A DNA stretch of 64,000 nt from Sphaerosporella brunnea (lineage: Eukaryota > Ascomycota > Pezizomycetes > Pezizales > Pyronemataceae): NCBI GenBank assembly GCA_008704415.1, contig VXIS01000220.1, positions 1-64,000 of the forward strand, written 5' to 3'. Shown in pieces: positions 1-11,661 of the stretch; position 1 is the first letter of the stretch, and each line of letters begins with the position of its first letter. Under the pieces are notes generated by a model. It was given only the letters and a program-made list of their open reading frames with translations, had not been told where the DNA came from and ran no database searches. Made by a program: the position numbers and the translations under genes.

Positions 1-1662
1 TCCACGGCCACGTCCAAGCCAGAATCCCCACAATTCGTGGATGACAGCTCGAGCGCCTGCACTTCTGAGCTGAATACACAGAAAAGGATCCAAACACGAA
101 CTACCTATCCACCTCGTGCGCTTATGAGAACCATCCAGAAAATGAGCAATGAGTTGCCCGAGTAATCCCCATTCCACCAACTCCTGTGTCACCCATCGCT
201 TGTCTTTAGCCCCCACTGGACTACATATGTGTGCTTTTTACGCGAGCGGTTTTCACGCCGACCAGCCTTTCGGTTCCTCTGTGGTTGGCTCATCTTTTCC
301 ATGGGCTTCGTCCGGTTGTCGAGCTGGCAGAACTCCTCCAAAGTTCAAGGAGTGGCGGGATATCAACACATCGAAGGTTCGGTCCATGGCCAGCGACAGT
401 TCGAAAATTCTCCAGACCCAGTCCGCCATCACTGGTACCAACAGTTGCTCGGCCCCCAAAAGTTTACCGAGTCCACGGACGGCCAAACTTGAGGCAAAGG
501 GGGGGGGTTTTCATTCTAGCGATCTTGTGATACATACACGCACGGCTGAGCACCAACCGCTGTCAATCCGGCAACTGCACGTAGATCTACATAGCAGCTC
601 CTCCGCCGTCGAAATCTGGGCCGAAAACAGCCAAGCCGACCTGTGCCCAGGCTGGGTCGGTATGCAATGCCACCTGGTCCAACGCTCTTTCACCGCTCTG
701 TGTGTGTGTGTGAGCATGTCCTTACGCGACCGCGAACGATCATGACAGACCCACTACACCTCCCGCCCCTGATCCTCTCCGCCACCTTATTGTTTCACTG
801 CTCTACGTAGTAGGCTGATATGTAGAATACATATTTTGGTGAAGAAAGCAATGCTCTCTTTTGCAAGCTCCTTATGCGTCGGGGCGATAGATCTGACGGC
901 GCGCCGTGGCTGGGAGTGAGGATGAGGATGGAGGATCAGGCGGATGGAGTACCACCCTGCGAGGTGCGTCGCCGGAGGGTATCATATCACCCCCCAGTGG
1001 CCTAGGAGTTGGAGAGGCATCACCGCGATTGTTTTCCCCACCCACCTCCCTCAAAAGGGGCTCCGGGTCTCTGGAGCCTGGGGAGCAGCGCAGCGCCGAG
1101 CCTGAGGCAGCCGCCGCTGCGCCCAGGACAAACTACGGGTTTGAGTATGAAGGATGTGAGCGAAGGAGTGTGGGACTATGTAAGCGCAGCCTCTTGTGGC
1201 CGACGGATGGCCAGCTATAAGCTATTCGTGCAGTTGGAGACGGAGGGGCTTGGGCCTCATTTTCAACAGCTGTCTCTGTCGAATAATAACGAGCTTTCTT
1301 TTTTCCAGGCATTTTTGGAGGAGCAGTTAATTTTCAAAGAAAAGCATTTTGTATGGGGGTCAGACGCAATGTCCCCCTGCAAAACCTACTGTAAAAGGCA
1401 ATTAAAACAGCGCTAGCAGGACGCAATTACCATAAATGGCAAGCGCACCTGCGGCTTCTCTGCCTAATTCGCGACCTTGGCACGCATAATTCGCAACTTG
1501 GCAGCTTAATTGCAGAATTAATTCTGTTTTTGGTAATTTTGAAGTCCGGAAGAATGTCCCCAACCCCTCACAGGTTAAAGGCGTCCCCAACTGTAAGAAT
1601 AAGAATAATTGGTCGAAAAGTGAAAAAGCAAAAAGCAAAACGTCTCAGTCCATCAGTCCTTG

Positions 1663-2423
1663 CAGCTTTTTTTTTGGTTTTTTTTTGGTTTAATCATAAT
1701 GTATTCGGCCGCTTGCGGCCATGACATAGAAGAAGCTACATATTGCCCCTACTCTGGAGCTGAACTTCTAAGGAAAGGACAAAGGAAAGAGCACCACGTA
1801 AATACTCGCACAAAGGAAAAACGTAAAAGGACATATGAAAGGTTGCATGTCAGAAGGGGCCTGTGGCCCAGCTCGGCCACATCCCCACTTTGGTGCTGCT
1901 CAGAAAAGCCATCACCGCCTCCGTCCATCGCTCATCTGACAACAAGACCTGGATCGAGGTGTTGGTCGTCCTCCTTTCCGGTCCTCCTGTCTTCGTTTTA
2001 TCTTCTTCCTTCTCTTTTGCTTTCTCTTTCTTCCTGGTAGCTTCGGTCAGCGTCGCCTGCTCTTTCTTCCACCTGGCGCACGACTTAAAAAGGTGGTCCC
2101 TTGTTTGGACCGGCTTGCCTGCACAGAACCAGCACCTGTCGTCCTATCGTCGTCCTGTCTTGTGCTGGTAAATTGCCTGTCTGTCTGGAACATTCTCGGG
2201 CCTAGCCCGGCCACATCCCCACCTGAGTGTTACATAGGAAAGTCATCACCGCCTCCGTGCAGCGTTCATCTGACAAAAGGACCTTGATCGACGTGTTGGT
2301 CCTTCTCCTCTCCGGCTCTCCTGTCCCTTTCTCCCTCTCGTTCTCTGTCTCTCCCTTCTTTGTCGCTTCAGCCACTGCGTGCGTGTCCTTGCAGCTTTGG
2401 CTGCCGGCAAAGCCTGCGAGTCC
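1663..2423 (-). mobile_element. LINE (Tad-like) 3' end fragments, left palindrome arm (mirror copy)
   Basis: Exact mirror of the LINE fragments at 2960-3720, read on the minus strand. It differs only in the length of the terminal A-rich tail (T runs at 1667-1687). Confidence 0.68.
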
Positions 2424-2959
2424 CAACCGAGTGATTTCTGGTGTACTAGTACACCGGTGTATTGTCGAGAAACCCATAACTAGCATTACTATACCATACG
2501 TTTCTATACCTTTCTGAAAAACGATACAAAGCTCGAGGCAAAACTATACTGAAAAAAAAAAAAAAAAGGTTTCACCGATACCAGGGAAGTAGTATGTCGG
2601 GGTCGCGACGTCACGCTCTGTGGCTGTCAGTGGTAGACGTCCGAGATTTCATCATATGGAAGAACGTCCGTCAGAAACACTGTCACGGGATTTACCGTGA
2701 CAGTGTTCTGACGGACGTTCTTCCATATGATGAAATCTCGGACGTCTACCACTGACAGCCACAGAGCGTGACGTCGCGACCCCGACATACTACTTCCCTG
2801 GTATCGGTGAAACCTTTTTTTTTTTTTTTTTCAGTATAGTTTTGCCTCGAGCTTTGTATCGTTTTTCAGAAAGGTATAGAAACGTATGGTATAGTAATGC
2901 TAGTTATGGGTTTCTCGACAATACACCGGTGTACTAGTACACCAGAAATCACTCGGTTG

Positions 2960-3720
2960 GGACTCGCAGGCTTTGCCGGCAGCCAAAGCTGCAAGGACAC
3001 GCACGCAGTGGCTGAAGCGACAAAGAAGGGAGAGACAGAGAACGAGAGGGAGAAAGGGACAGGAGAGCCGGAGAGGAGAAGGACCAACACGTCGATCAAG
3101 GTCCTTTTGTCAGATGAACGCTGCACGGAGGCGGTGATGACTTTCCTATGTAACACTCAGGTGGGGATGTGGCCGGGCTAGGCCCGAGAATGTTCCAGAC
3201 AGACAGGCAATTTACCAGCACAAGACAGGACGACGATAGGACGACAGGTGCTGGTTCTGTGCAGGCAAGCCGGTCCAAACAAGGGACCACCTTTTTAAGT
3301 CGTGCGCCAGGTGGAAGAAAGAGCAGGCGACGCTGACCGAAGCTACCAGGAAGAAAGAGAAAGCAAAAGAGAAGGAAGAAGATAAAACGAAGACAGGAGG
3401 ACCGGAAAGGAGGACGACCAACACCTCGATCCAGGTCTTGTTGTCAGATGAGCGATGGACGGAGGCGGTGATGGCTTTTCTGAGCAGCACCAAAGTGGGG
3501 ATGTGGCCGAGCTGGGCCACAGGCCCCTTCTGACATGCAACCTTTCATATGTCCTTTTACGTTTTTCCTTTGTGCGAGTATTTACGTGGTGCTCTTTCCT
3601 TTGTCCTTTCCTTAGAAGTTCAGCTCCAGAGTAGGGGCAATATGTAGCTTCTTCTATGTCATGGCCGCAAGCGGCCGAATACATTATGATTAAACCAAAA
3701 AAAAAAAACCAAAAAAAAAA
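2960..3720 (+). mobile_element. LINE (Tad-like) 3' end fragments, right palindrome arm
   Basis: Two consecutive relics of the C-terminus of a non-LTR retrotransposon polyprotein. The first (about 3030-3181) has the tail motif LLSDERCTEAVMTFL ending GMWPG-stop. The second (about 3250-3532) has a zinc-knuckle-like stretch (CAGKPVQTRDHLFKSC, then RWKKEQ), a lysine/glutamate-rich linker and the related tail LLSDERWTEAVMAFLSS. CxxC/H-type knuckles followed by a 'LLADERCT..LDFL' tail are typical of fungal Tad/I-type LINEs. The element ends in a 3' UTR with the CATGGCCGCAAGCGGCCG signature and an A-rich tail at 3697-3720. The 5' part is absent, as expected for 5'-truncated LINE copies. Confidence 0.7.
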
Positions 3721-5386
3721 GCTGCAAGGACTGATGGACTGAGACGTTTTGCTTTTTGCTTTTTCACTTTTCGACCAATTATTCTTATTCTTACAGTTGG
3801 GGACGCCTTTAACCTGTGAGGGGTTGGGGACATTCTTCCGGACTTCAAAATTACCAAAAACAGAATTAATTCTGCAATTAAGCTGCCAAGTTGCGAATTA
3901 TGCGTGCCAAGGTCGCGAATTAGGCAGAGAAGCCGCAGGTGCGCTTGCCATTTATGGTAATTGCGTCCTGCTAGCGCTGTTTTAATTGCCTTTTACAGTA
4001 GGTTTTGCAGGGGGACATTGCGTCTGACCCCCATACAAAATGCTTTTCTTTGAAAATTAACTGCTCCTCCAAAAATGCCTGGAAAAAAGAAAGCTCGTTA
4101 TTATTCGACAGAGACAGCTGTTGAAAATGAGGCCCAAGCCCCTCCGTCTCCAACTGCACGAATAGCTTATAGCTGGCCATCCGTCGGCCACAAGAGGCTG
4201 CGCTTACATAGTCCCACACTCCTTCGCTCACATCCTTCATACTCAAACCCGTAGTTTGTCCTGGGCGCAGCGGCGGCTGCCTCAGGCTCGGCGCTGCGCT
4301 GCTCCCCAGGCTCCAGAGACCCGGAGCCCCTTTTGAGGGAGGTGGGTGGGGAAAACAATCGCGGTGATGCCTCTCCAACTCCTAGGCCACTGGGGGGTGA
4401 TATGATACCCTCCGGCGACGCACCTCGCAGGGTGGTACTCCATCCGCCTGATCCTCCATCCTCATCCTCACTCCCAGCCACGGCGCGCCGTCAGATCTAT
4501 CGCCCCGACGCATAAGGAGCTTGCAAAAGAGAGCATTGCTTTCTTCACCAAAATATGTATTCTACATATCAGCCTACTACGTAGAGCAGTGAAACAATAA
4601 GGTGGCGGAGAGGATCAGGGGCGGGAGGTGTAGTGGGTCTGTCATGATCGTTCGCGGTCGCGTAAGGACATGCTCACACACACACACAGAGCGGTGAAAG
4701 AGCGTTGGACCAGGTGGCATTGCATACCGACCCAGCCTGGGCACAGGTCGGCTTGGCTGTTTTCGGCCCAGATTTCGACGGCGGAGGAGCTGCTATGTAG
4801 ATCTACGTGCAGTTGCCGGATTGACAGCGGTTGGTGCTCAGCCGTGCGTGTATGTATCACAAGATCGCTAGAATGAAAACCCCCCCCCTTTGCCTCAAGT
4901 TTGGCCGTCCGTGGACTCGGTAAACTTTTGGGGGCCGAGCAACTGTTGGTACCAGTGATGGCGGACTGGGTCTGGAGAATTTTCGAACTGTCGCTGGCCA
5001 TGGACCGAACCTTCGATGTGTTGATATCCCGCCACTCCTTGAACTTTGGAGGAGTTCTGCCAGCTCGACAACCGGACGAAGCCCATGGAAAAGATGAGCC
5101 AACCACAGAGGAACCGAAAGGCTGGTCGGCGTGAAAACCGCTCGCGTAAAAAGCACACATATGTAGTCCAGTGGGGGCTAAAGACAAGCGATGGGTGACA
5201 CAGGAGTTGGTGGAATGGGGATTACTCGGGCAACTCATTGCTCATTTTCTGGATGGTTCTCATAAGCGCACGAGGTGGATAGGTAGTTCGTGTTTGGATC
5301 CTTTTCTGTGTATTCAGCTCAGAAGTGCAGGCGCTCGAGCTGTCATCCACGAATTGTGGGGATTCTGGCTTGGACGTGGCCGTGGA

Positions 5387-5934
5387 CCAAATGTCTGGTC
5401 TGGACACCGATAAATATCTTCTCGGACGGGCTTTTTCAAGCGACGACGTGAGACGTGTAATTTTCTACTCTACTCTAGAGTACTCTACTGATCCGCGAGA
5501 TAAATGAACACGGCCGAAAGCTAGAACGAGCAAATGACCGCTTAATGATAACAGTTAAACGCCAACTGTGCCAATTGCAACGGCCAACTTCCCCAATGCG
5601 ACATGTTTTCCTCCGTATGGACTATCAAAAGTACAATCCAGGGCCAGGAGATAGAGACCTTACGCCATATCTCGGCATTTCATCCAGCCATTCTGGTCGT
5701 TCGATAAAATCCTACTGGTACTAGTAGAATGCTTGGCTCTTCCCCAAGTTAGAGTCGTGCTTCTAACCCCTGCGCTACATACTTAAAGACTCTAGTACTT
5801 GCTGCACAATATAAATATATTAATACCCCGGATATCCCGCGTCGTCCTGTGAAAAAAGGCTACGATACTCCCATGCATTTGCTGTCGAAACTGAGGTTGC
5901 ACCACGAGCTGAACGCTATTGCCGTTGACCCGCA
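5387..5934. other. Intergenic region with TATA box upstream of methyltransferase gene 1
   Basis: No gene seen. A TATA-like tataaata lies at 5810-5817, about 120 bp upstream of the ATG at 5935, and is the likely core promoter of the next gene. The palindrome ends at 5386. Confidence 0.5.
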
Positions 5935-7400
5935 ATGTGTATGGCGACCACGCTTCCCACGATACATATTTCTAGGAGAGAGCTGATTAGCTTGAAGCCA
6001 GATTATGACGATGATGGTTACGAGTCTAGTGGCTCTTGTGGTTCAAGCGTTGCGAGCTTGAAATCGACTGTTCATGAGTACATAATCGAGAATGGTATGA
6101 TCCCCCTCCCCCCCTTTTTTTTTCTTAGATGAGGATATGAGCTCATCGCTGGAACGTACATACAGGACGACGTTACCACGCGTATTTTGGCGTCGACAAG
6201 TCAATAACGCCCACAGACGAGGTGCGAACCTCACTGCACAGCAGCAGCATCTTCAGCTAACAAGACCAACGCCGCGCTCAACAGATAGAACAAGACCGGT
6301 AAGCCTCTTGTCTTCGCAGATTCCATAGCCACGCATCTGATAACACGCTTATTTATACAAAGACTCGACATCCACCACGAAATCATGCTGCTGCTCCTCG
6401 AAGGCGAGCTGCATCAAGCGCCTCTCGAGAACCCGCGCAAAATCCTCGACGTCGGCACAGGCACCGGGATCTGGGCGATCGACATGGCCGACAAGTACCC
6501 AGGGTCCAAAGTTCTGGGCGTAGACCTCAGTCCCATCCAGCCGAATTGGGTACCGCCGAACTGCCGGTTCACCGTGGATGATGTGGAGGCGGAGTGGTCT
6601 TGGAGATCTGTAAGCGGCCCTTGGTAGAGGGGGGGGGGGCGATGCGAGACTCATGGTGACAGAATAGAATACCTTCGACTTTGTCCACATCCGCAACCTA
6701 GTGCACGACATCCACGACTGGAGCAAGCTGTTGTCTGAGTTGTACCGGTGCACGCGGCCGGGGGGGTGGGTTGAGATCGCCGAGATGGGCGGTGAGCTGC
6801 TATCCGACGACGGGACGCTAGCAGATAACCATCCGACCAAGCGCTGCTGGGACCTGCTAACCGCGGCGCTGCGAGCAACCGGCCGCGAACCCGCCACCGG
6901 GACGCTACTCAACAATATTCTCTCGGCGGCCGGGTTTGAAGAGATCGAGGTTGTGGCGGTAAAGCAGCCCATAGGCCTGTGGCCGCACGATAAGCGGCTG
7001 AAAACGATCGGCAAGATGGGAATGCTGAATATACAGCTGGGAACCGAGGCGTATTGTATGGCGGCGCTCACACGCATCTTGAAGCTGTCAGTGGAGGCGG
7101 CGAGAGAGATCTGTCGCGACGGCGTGGCCGCGGTTTGTGATCCGGGCGTTCATATGTACAATTTCTTGTAAGCGCTGCCCACACATATATCCAGGGCTAC
7201 AGATTTGCCAACTAGCTTTTTTTGACATCAGCTACATTGCATACGCCCGGAAACCGAAGCGGAAGGACGACGACCACGACGAGGCGACAGATTCCGTCGA
7301 TGCAGACTACGACTCTGACGATGAGGCTTGGGAGGATGAGACTGCGTTTGGTCAGGGCTTGGAGGTACATCATACACCGCTGAGCGCGAGACCTGCGTGA
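5935..7400 (+). CDS. LaeA-like SAM-dependent methyltransferase, paralogue 1
   Basis: Predicted class I SAM-dependent methyltransferase of the fungal LaeA/UMTA-like group (Methyltransf_23 fold). Six exons: 5935-6094, 6166-6221, 6285-6298, 6363-6609, 6668-7167, 7232-7400, giving about 381 aa in frame. The N-terminus is acidic with DDDGYESSGS; then ENG/RRYHAYFG, the SAM-binding motif I DVGTGTGIWAIDMADKYP, and the post-motif DLSPIQPNWVPPNC. A C-terminal half follows with RPGGWVEIAE, KQPIGLWP and a basic YARKPKRK followed by an acidic tail. Exon 3 is only 14 nt and is required to keep the frame (E-IEQDR-LDIHH). Its introns have GT..AG ends. LaeA-like proteins regulate secondary metabolism or methylate small molecules or proteins; the substrate cannot be told here. 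Neighbouring paralogues at 9.7, 14.9 and 17.2 kb indicate a local gene family. Confidence 0.88.
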
Positions 7401-9593
7401 TCCTTCGACCATTCCCCACAAACCGACAGTGCGGACTAAGACTTTGTAGGTAGGTACAAACCGTCTTTGGGCATGTCCATACAGATCTGCACAGGGCTTA
7501 AGTAAATAAGATGTAAGTGACTCGAAAGGATCGTGGAGCCGGGTGGCGATCTGGAGAAGGAAGGTGTCGCACTCGATATTGATACGAGTGCGTATGCATA
7601 GGAGAGACAGTCTCATACGATTAGTTACTCGGGTATTGAAGCGAGAATTGGAGAAATACAGGGTTTCTGAATCAGCAGATGATGTCTGAAGGACAGTAAA
7701 TAGTGAACACCATTAAAAGCAAAGATGGTGGTGTCGTTTTTTGTAGGTATGGGCTTCGCTTATTTTTTCGTTCCAGAGACATTTCCGATTGGAACTTCCA
7801 TGCCCGGGTCTTGAAGTGAAGATCTCGCGCGTGAGCCTGCTTGTAGTGTCGCTTTTGTTTTGTTTTGTTTTAAATCATTGCCATTGCACATATCTATCGC
7901 TAGCTACGTACAAACAGGGCCCAGCCGCAACCGACCTATTAATCCATCCCGTCATCCCGGCAAGCCGAGTGTCTGTGGGCATTCCCCGTCCCCACTTGTA
8001 GTGTCGCTTTGCGCTTCATGAAACAGCACTGACCGAGTGATTTCTGATGTATAAAACACGTGCTTTTGTGCTGTCTAGAGCTTGACTCTAGATCTTTACC
8101 GTGCGGTATCTGCGCTTTCTTAAGTTAGATGGGCTCGGGACATTTGAGATACATCCCTTCTGCTTCTATGTGTGTGGTCATGGAAATAGGCTTAGAGAAC
8201 ACGTTCTGAGAATGGGTTGACGATCACGTATTTTAAAATGGCGATAGCTAGCAACACCATGATAAAACGCGGTTCGCGCAAGTACAGTGCACTATTCACA
8301 CAAGCCGTCTTTCACTCAATGATTTTGAAGCTCCATCCGAGTGATATCGGCCGTTGTGAAGTATGTATTATCGGACCTGTATGTACTGCATCTTAGTTTT
8401 GAAAATATCATGAACCTCACATTTTCCTACATACCCGCACCCAGATTGCACGCGCTACTACTTGCCTTTAGTTGTGTTGTTGATTGTTGAGCCCGCCAGC
8501 CAGGAGAGGCCTCGTCGACCCAACAACCCGGGTCAATTCACCTTTGTACATATGTGCCAGATCACGCAATGTTCGCCTATCCGAAAAACCCTGGGTTGGG
8601 CCATATTCAGGGTTTGCATTTAACTGATGAAAAGAGCCGGAAGAGGAGATAGTGGAGAGCCTGTAATTATACCTGATACCCGAATTACGTACTGGGGTAT
8701 CGTCCTTTGCTGGACTTCCTTTCTGCAGGAGCTCATCGGGGATCACTCGCACCCGGGACCGTTTCGAATCACGGCTGATTTTGAACCACCCACAGGAAGA
8801 CAAGTTACGCGAGCCGCACCTGAAAGATTCCGAGTCTACATATGTCTAATTGGAAATGGGACTTGCCATGCTCGTGCAGGCCAGATTGTGTGCGTACATG
8901 TATGTACAGTACCCTCGTCATAAGTCTTCGTGATTGTGTAACGTGAAGTGGTTTTCTCAGCACAGCCAATTATTGGTCTAATTGAGAGCTGTAAAAAATG
9001 GCAAGCCCCTAGTAAGCACCTTGGAGAGCAGTTTGTGAGTTCCTGAAGCAGAGCACTCTATAATTTACCCAGATCGACCCCAAATTGTTTCTCCAAAAAT
9101 CAGTGTACTCTGTTAAATGTCTTTTAACTCCGAGATGCAAGGCGTTTTGCTCGTCCAAAAATCCGCTAAACTTCATTGGGCATCGCGCTCACAACGGCAC
9201 CCATGATGCTGAAAGCCGAGGAACTTCAAAAAAAAATTATGAAAATTTTTATAAGCATCTCCAATAGAAAAATGATCAGTCCTTATGCCTGCCTGCACTG
9301 GTGTCGAGATGAAAGCGAGCATTTTCGCTAGTTTTTGGTGTGGTGTTGGCGAATCACGAAGACTTAAGACGAGGTGCCATTATCATAAGGTTATTGGACC
9401 GCAACTTCATGCACTCCCATTCGCTCGATCCACGGCATACGAGAAAATTCCCGACCAATCTTTAACCGAGTGATCCCGCATGAAGACCTGTGGCCAAGAC
9501 AATAGTCGGCAGTGCCAACGCACCATCAACCAAGCTAGACCTACCTGGTCACAAAGCGGTTAGCATGCTACGTCAAAAAATAATGCGAAACAA
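7401..9593. other. Intergenic, no gene recognised
   Basis: Only short unconvincing ORFs on both strands. A stretch at 9286-9366 resembles 45755-45815 (gcgcattttcgcc-type core), so at least one old dispersed repeat is present. Confidence 0.5.
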
Positions 9594-9600
9594 TATAAAA
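9594..9600 (+). promoter_or_regulatory. TATA box of methyltransferase gene 2
   Basis: tataaaa about 96 bp upstream of the ATG at 9696; spacing is like the TATA-ATG distance of the sister genes at 5810/5935 and 17120/17188. Confidence 0.45.
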
Positions 9601-9695
9601 GTAGGATTTCTAGCACAACAGCACCCTTCAATCTACGTAATTACCCCACCCAGTTCTCGCCGTTACAACACTTCGGTTCGGGGTCCCAGACTTCC

Positions 9696-11661
9696 ATGGC
9701 AAACAGGGCTCCCATATACGAGGTTGACCCCGAAATGGTAAGCATCTGCTCTTTTTTTTCACACTGATCTGTTTCGCGGTTGCTCATGGCGCAGAATGAT
9801 GAGTTTGAGCTTGGCTACGAGTCGTCTGGGTATTCAGTCAGCCCTCGGTTGCCAACGCGAAACGCGGGGCAAGAGCGTGTGCGACCTACAATTTGTGGCT
9901 GATATAAATTCTTCGATGAGTACAGCAGTGCCGAACTAAGCACAGTGAGCTTGTCAAATTCGGTGAATGAGTATCTGATAGAGAATGGGATGGAGGGATT
10001 TCCAATGGAAAAGTACTTATGCTAATCCACTCACTAGGCCGTCGGTACCATTCATACTTTGGAACGGATAAGAATCCTCTTCCCACAGACGAGGTATTGC
10101 ACAGCAATGAAAAATGCGAAGTTTGGGCTGATTCCTTTCGTCCGATAGATCGAGCAAGATCGGTAGTATTCCATGCGGTCCTCTTGGCAAATTCATTGAC
10201 CCCGAGCTGCGGGATGTTTATTTTCTAAACTGTAGCTTGACGACGCTTGTGTGCATCATGGCTGACCTTTTCCCGCCAGCCTTGACATGCACCATGAAGC
10301 AATGCTCCTGATGCAAGGGGGAGCCATGCATCTCGCTCCCGTGGAAGATCCCCAGCGTATACTAGACGTCGGCACTGGCACTGGAATATGGGCAATTGAG
10401 ATGGCTGATAGACATCCCAAAGCGAAAGTCATTGGCATCGATCTCAGGTGAGAAGCCATCGTATATAGTTCATCAGCTACCACGGAAAGCTGACGAGGGT
10501 GACACAGTCCAATTCAACCGAAATGGTAGGCTCATAGTCACGTTCAAAGTCTTCCTGCTAATTTAGGTGCCGCCAATACCAAGGGTTCCCCCCAATTGGT
10601 AAGATTTTGCCACCCTCTCGAGTCCTGGATCACTGAAGTTGACACTCGAGTTGCCAGCCATTTTCGAGTCGATGATGCCGAATATGATTGGGATTTCAAA
10701 CACGACTATTTTGACTTCATCTACATGCGCAATCTGGCGCAAGGTACGTTCGAACGGCATCTGCCGCTGAGTTGCCCAAGTGACACTGAAAAATCAGGTA
10801 TTTCGAATTGGCCCAGATTGCTGCAACAAGCCTACAGGTAATACAGTGTCACCCGAGGAGATGGCTCGCGTAAATTGCTGAATCGAGGCAGAAGCACCAA
10901 GCCAGGAGGCTATGCTGAAATCGCGGATGTGGGCTGTGGGAAATCCCGTGATTTCGGCTTCATGACTGCTTAGCTGACAGATCGAAGGCGAAGTATTTTC
11001 TGATGAATCTGTCTTGCCGGATGCACATCCCGTGAAGCGGTTCTTCACGTGCCTCGAGGAAGCGATGTGCAGGATTGGTGTGATAACCCTGTACCCCAGG
11101 GCACCGGTCTGTTTCTGCTGACTCCTGTCACTTTTCGCAGGGCGGCCTCCACAAATGGAACAATCAATGAGAAAGTACTTGGAAGATGCGGGCTTTGTTG
11201 ATGTGGTGATAAAGACGATGAAGCAACCGCTCGGGCCATGGCCGCAGGAACAACGAATGAGGGAGGTTTGTACCAAGCAGCCTTCCACTTTCCTCCCACT
11301 TTCCCCAGATCGCAGCTAACTGTCTGTGAAGATTGGTAGTCTGATGTATCTTAATTGCGAGACAGGTATGGAAAGCCGCTAGATTGTGGGGTAGTCGGCC
11401 GTCAAGAACTGATATCTTTCCCGTCATAGGGTTCCACGCGTATGGCATGGCAGCTTTCACTCGAGTACTCGGGATGACCACCGAAGAGGCCGACACATTG
11501 TGCACAGAGTCATCTCGGTCCATTCGAGAGCGAACGACACGCGTTTACAACTTATTGTAAGTGCAGCCCTGGTGTGGCTTGTAAAGTGCAGCGCTGACAT
11601 GCAAACCAGTCATGTGGCTTACGGAAGAAAGCCAAGAACGAGTAATTTGAGATGCGGATGA
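9696..11661 (+). CDS. LaeA-like methyltransferase, paralogue 2 (16 exons; one damaged donor)
   Basis: Same family as 5935-7400. Exons by paralogue alignment: 9696-9737, 9795-9829, 9926-9987, 10038-10092, 10149-10162, 10280-10447, 10508-10525, 10584-10598, 10658-10743, 10798-10837, 10892-10928, 10981-11077, 11141-11275, 11332-11365, 11430-11556, 11610-11661. The sum is 1017 nt, in frame, about 338 aa. Visible motifs are LGYESSG, ENG/RRYHSYFG, DVGTGTGIWAIEMADRHP, DLS/PIQPKW/VPPNC, KPGGYAEIAD, KQPLGPWP and YGRKPRTS. It keeps the 14-nt micro-exon (10149-10162). The intron after exon 3 begins GG instead of GT at 9988, while the paralogues have GT there. It could be a young pseudogene, a rare non-canonical donor or a sequence error. 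Very high intron number compared with paralogue 4. Confidence 0.75.

Larger units (their letters stand above)
1..5386. repeat. Giant near-perfect palindrome (2 x ~2.69 kb arms)
   Basis: Bases 1-2688 are the reverse complement of 2695-5386. Position x pairs with 5387-x in the outer part and 5383-x near the centre. The spacer is the 6 nt at 2689-2694. The only differences I found are lengths of homopolymers: T9/T9 at 1667-1687 against A12/A10 at 3697-3720, A16 against T17 at 2552 and 2815, and one A near 2676. The palindrome touches base 1, so it may extend further left. Right after 5386 the sequence is unpaired. Arms contain LINE 3' ends, a (GT)n run near 699-715, and no convincing host gene. 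It is either a true inverted duplication or an assembly fold-back artefact. Confidence 0.97.

Noticed and set aside
1..64. Chromosome end (telomere) at the palindrome edge
   Set aside because: No TTAGGG-type repeats at base 1 or near the palindrome centre.
149..5238. Mirrored 198-, 135- and 104-aa frames in the palindrome arms
   Set aside because: No recognisable family, overlapping frames on both strands, and duplicated only because of the palindrome.
10521..10598. Duplicated WVPP motif in methyltransferase 2
   Set aside because: Using the AG at 10582-10583 as acceptor removes the apparent duplicate and restores QPKWVPPNC exactly.
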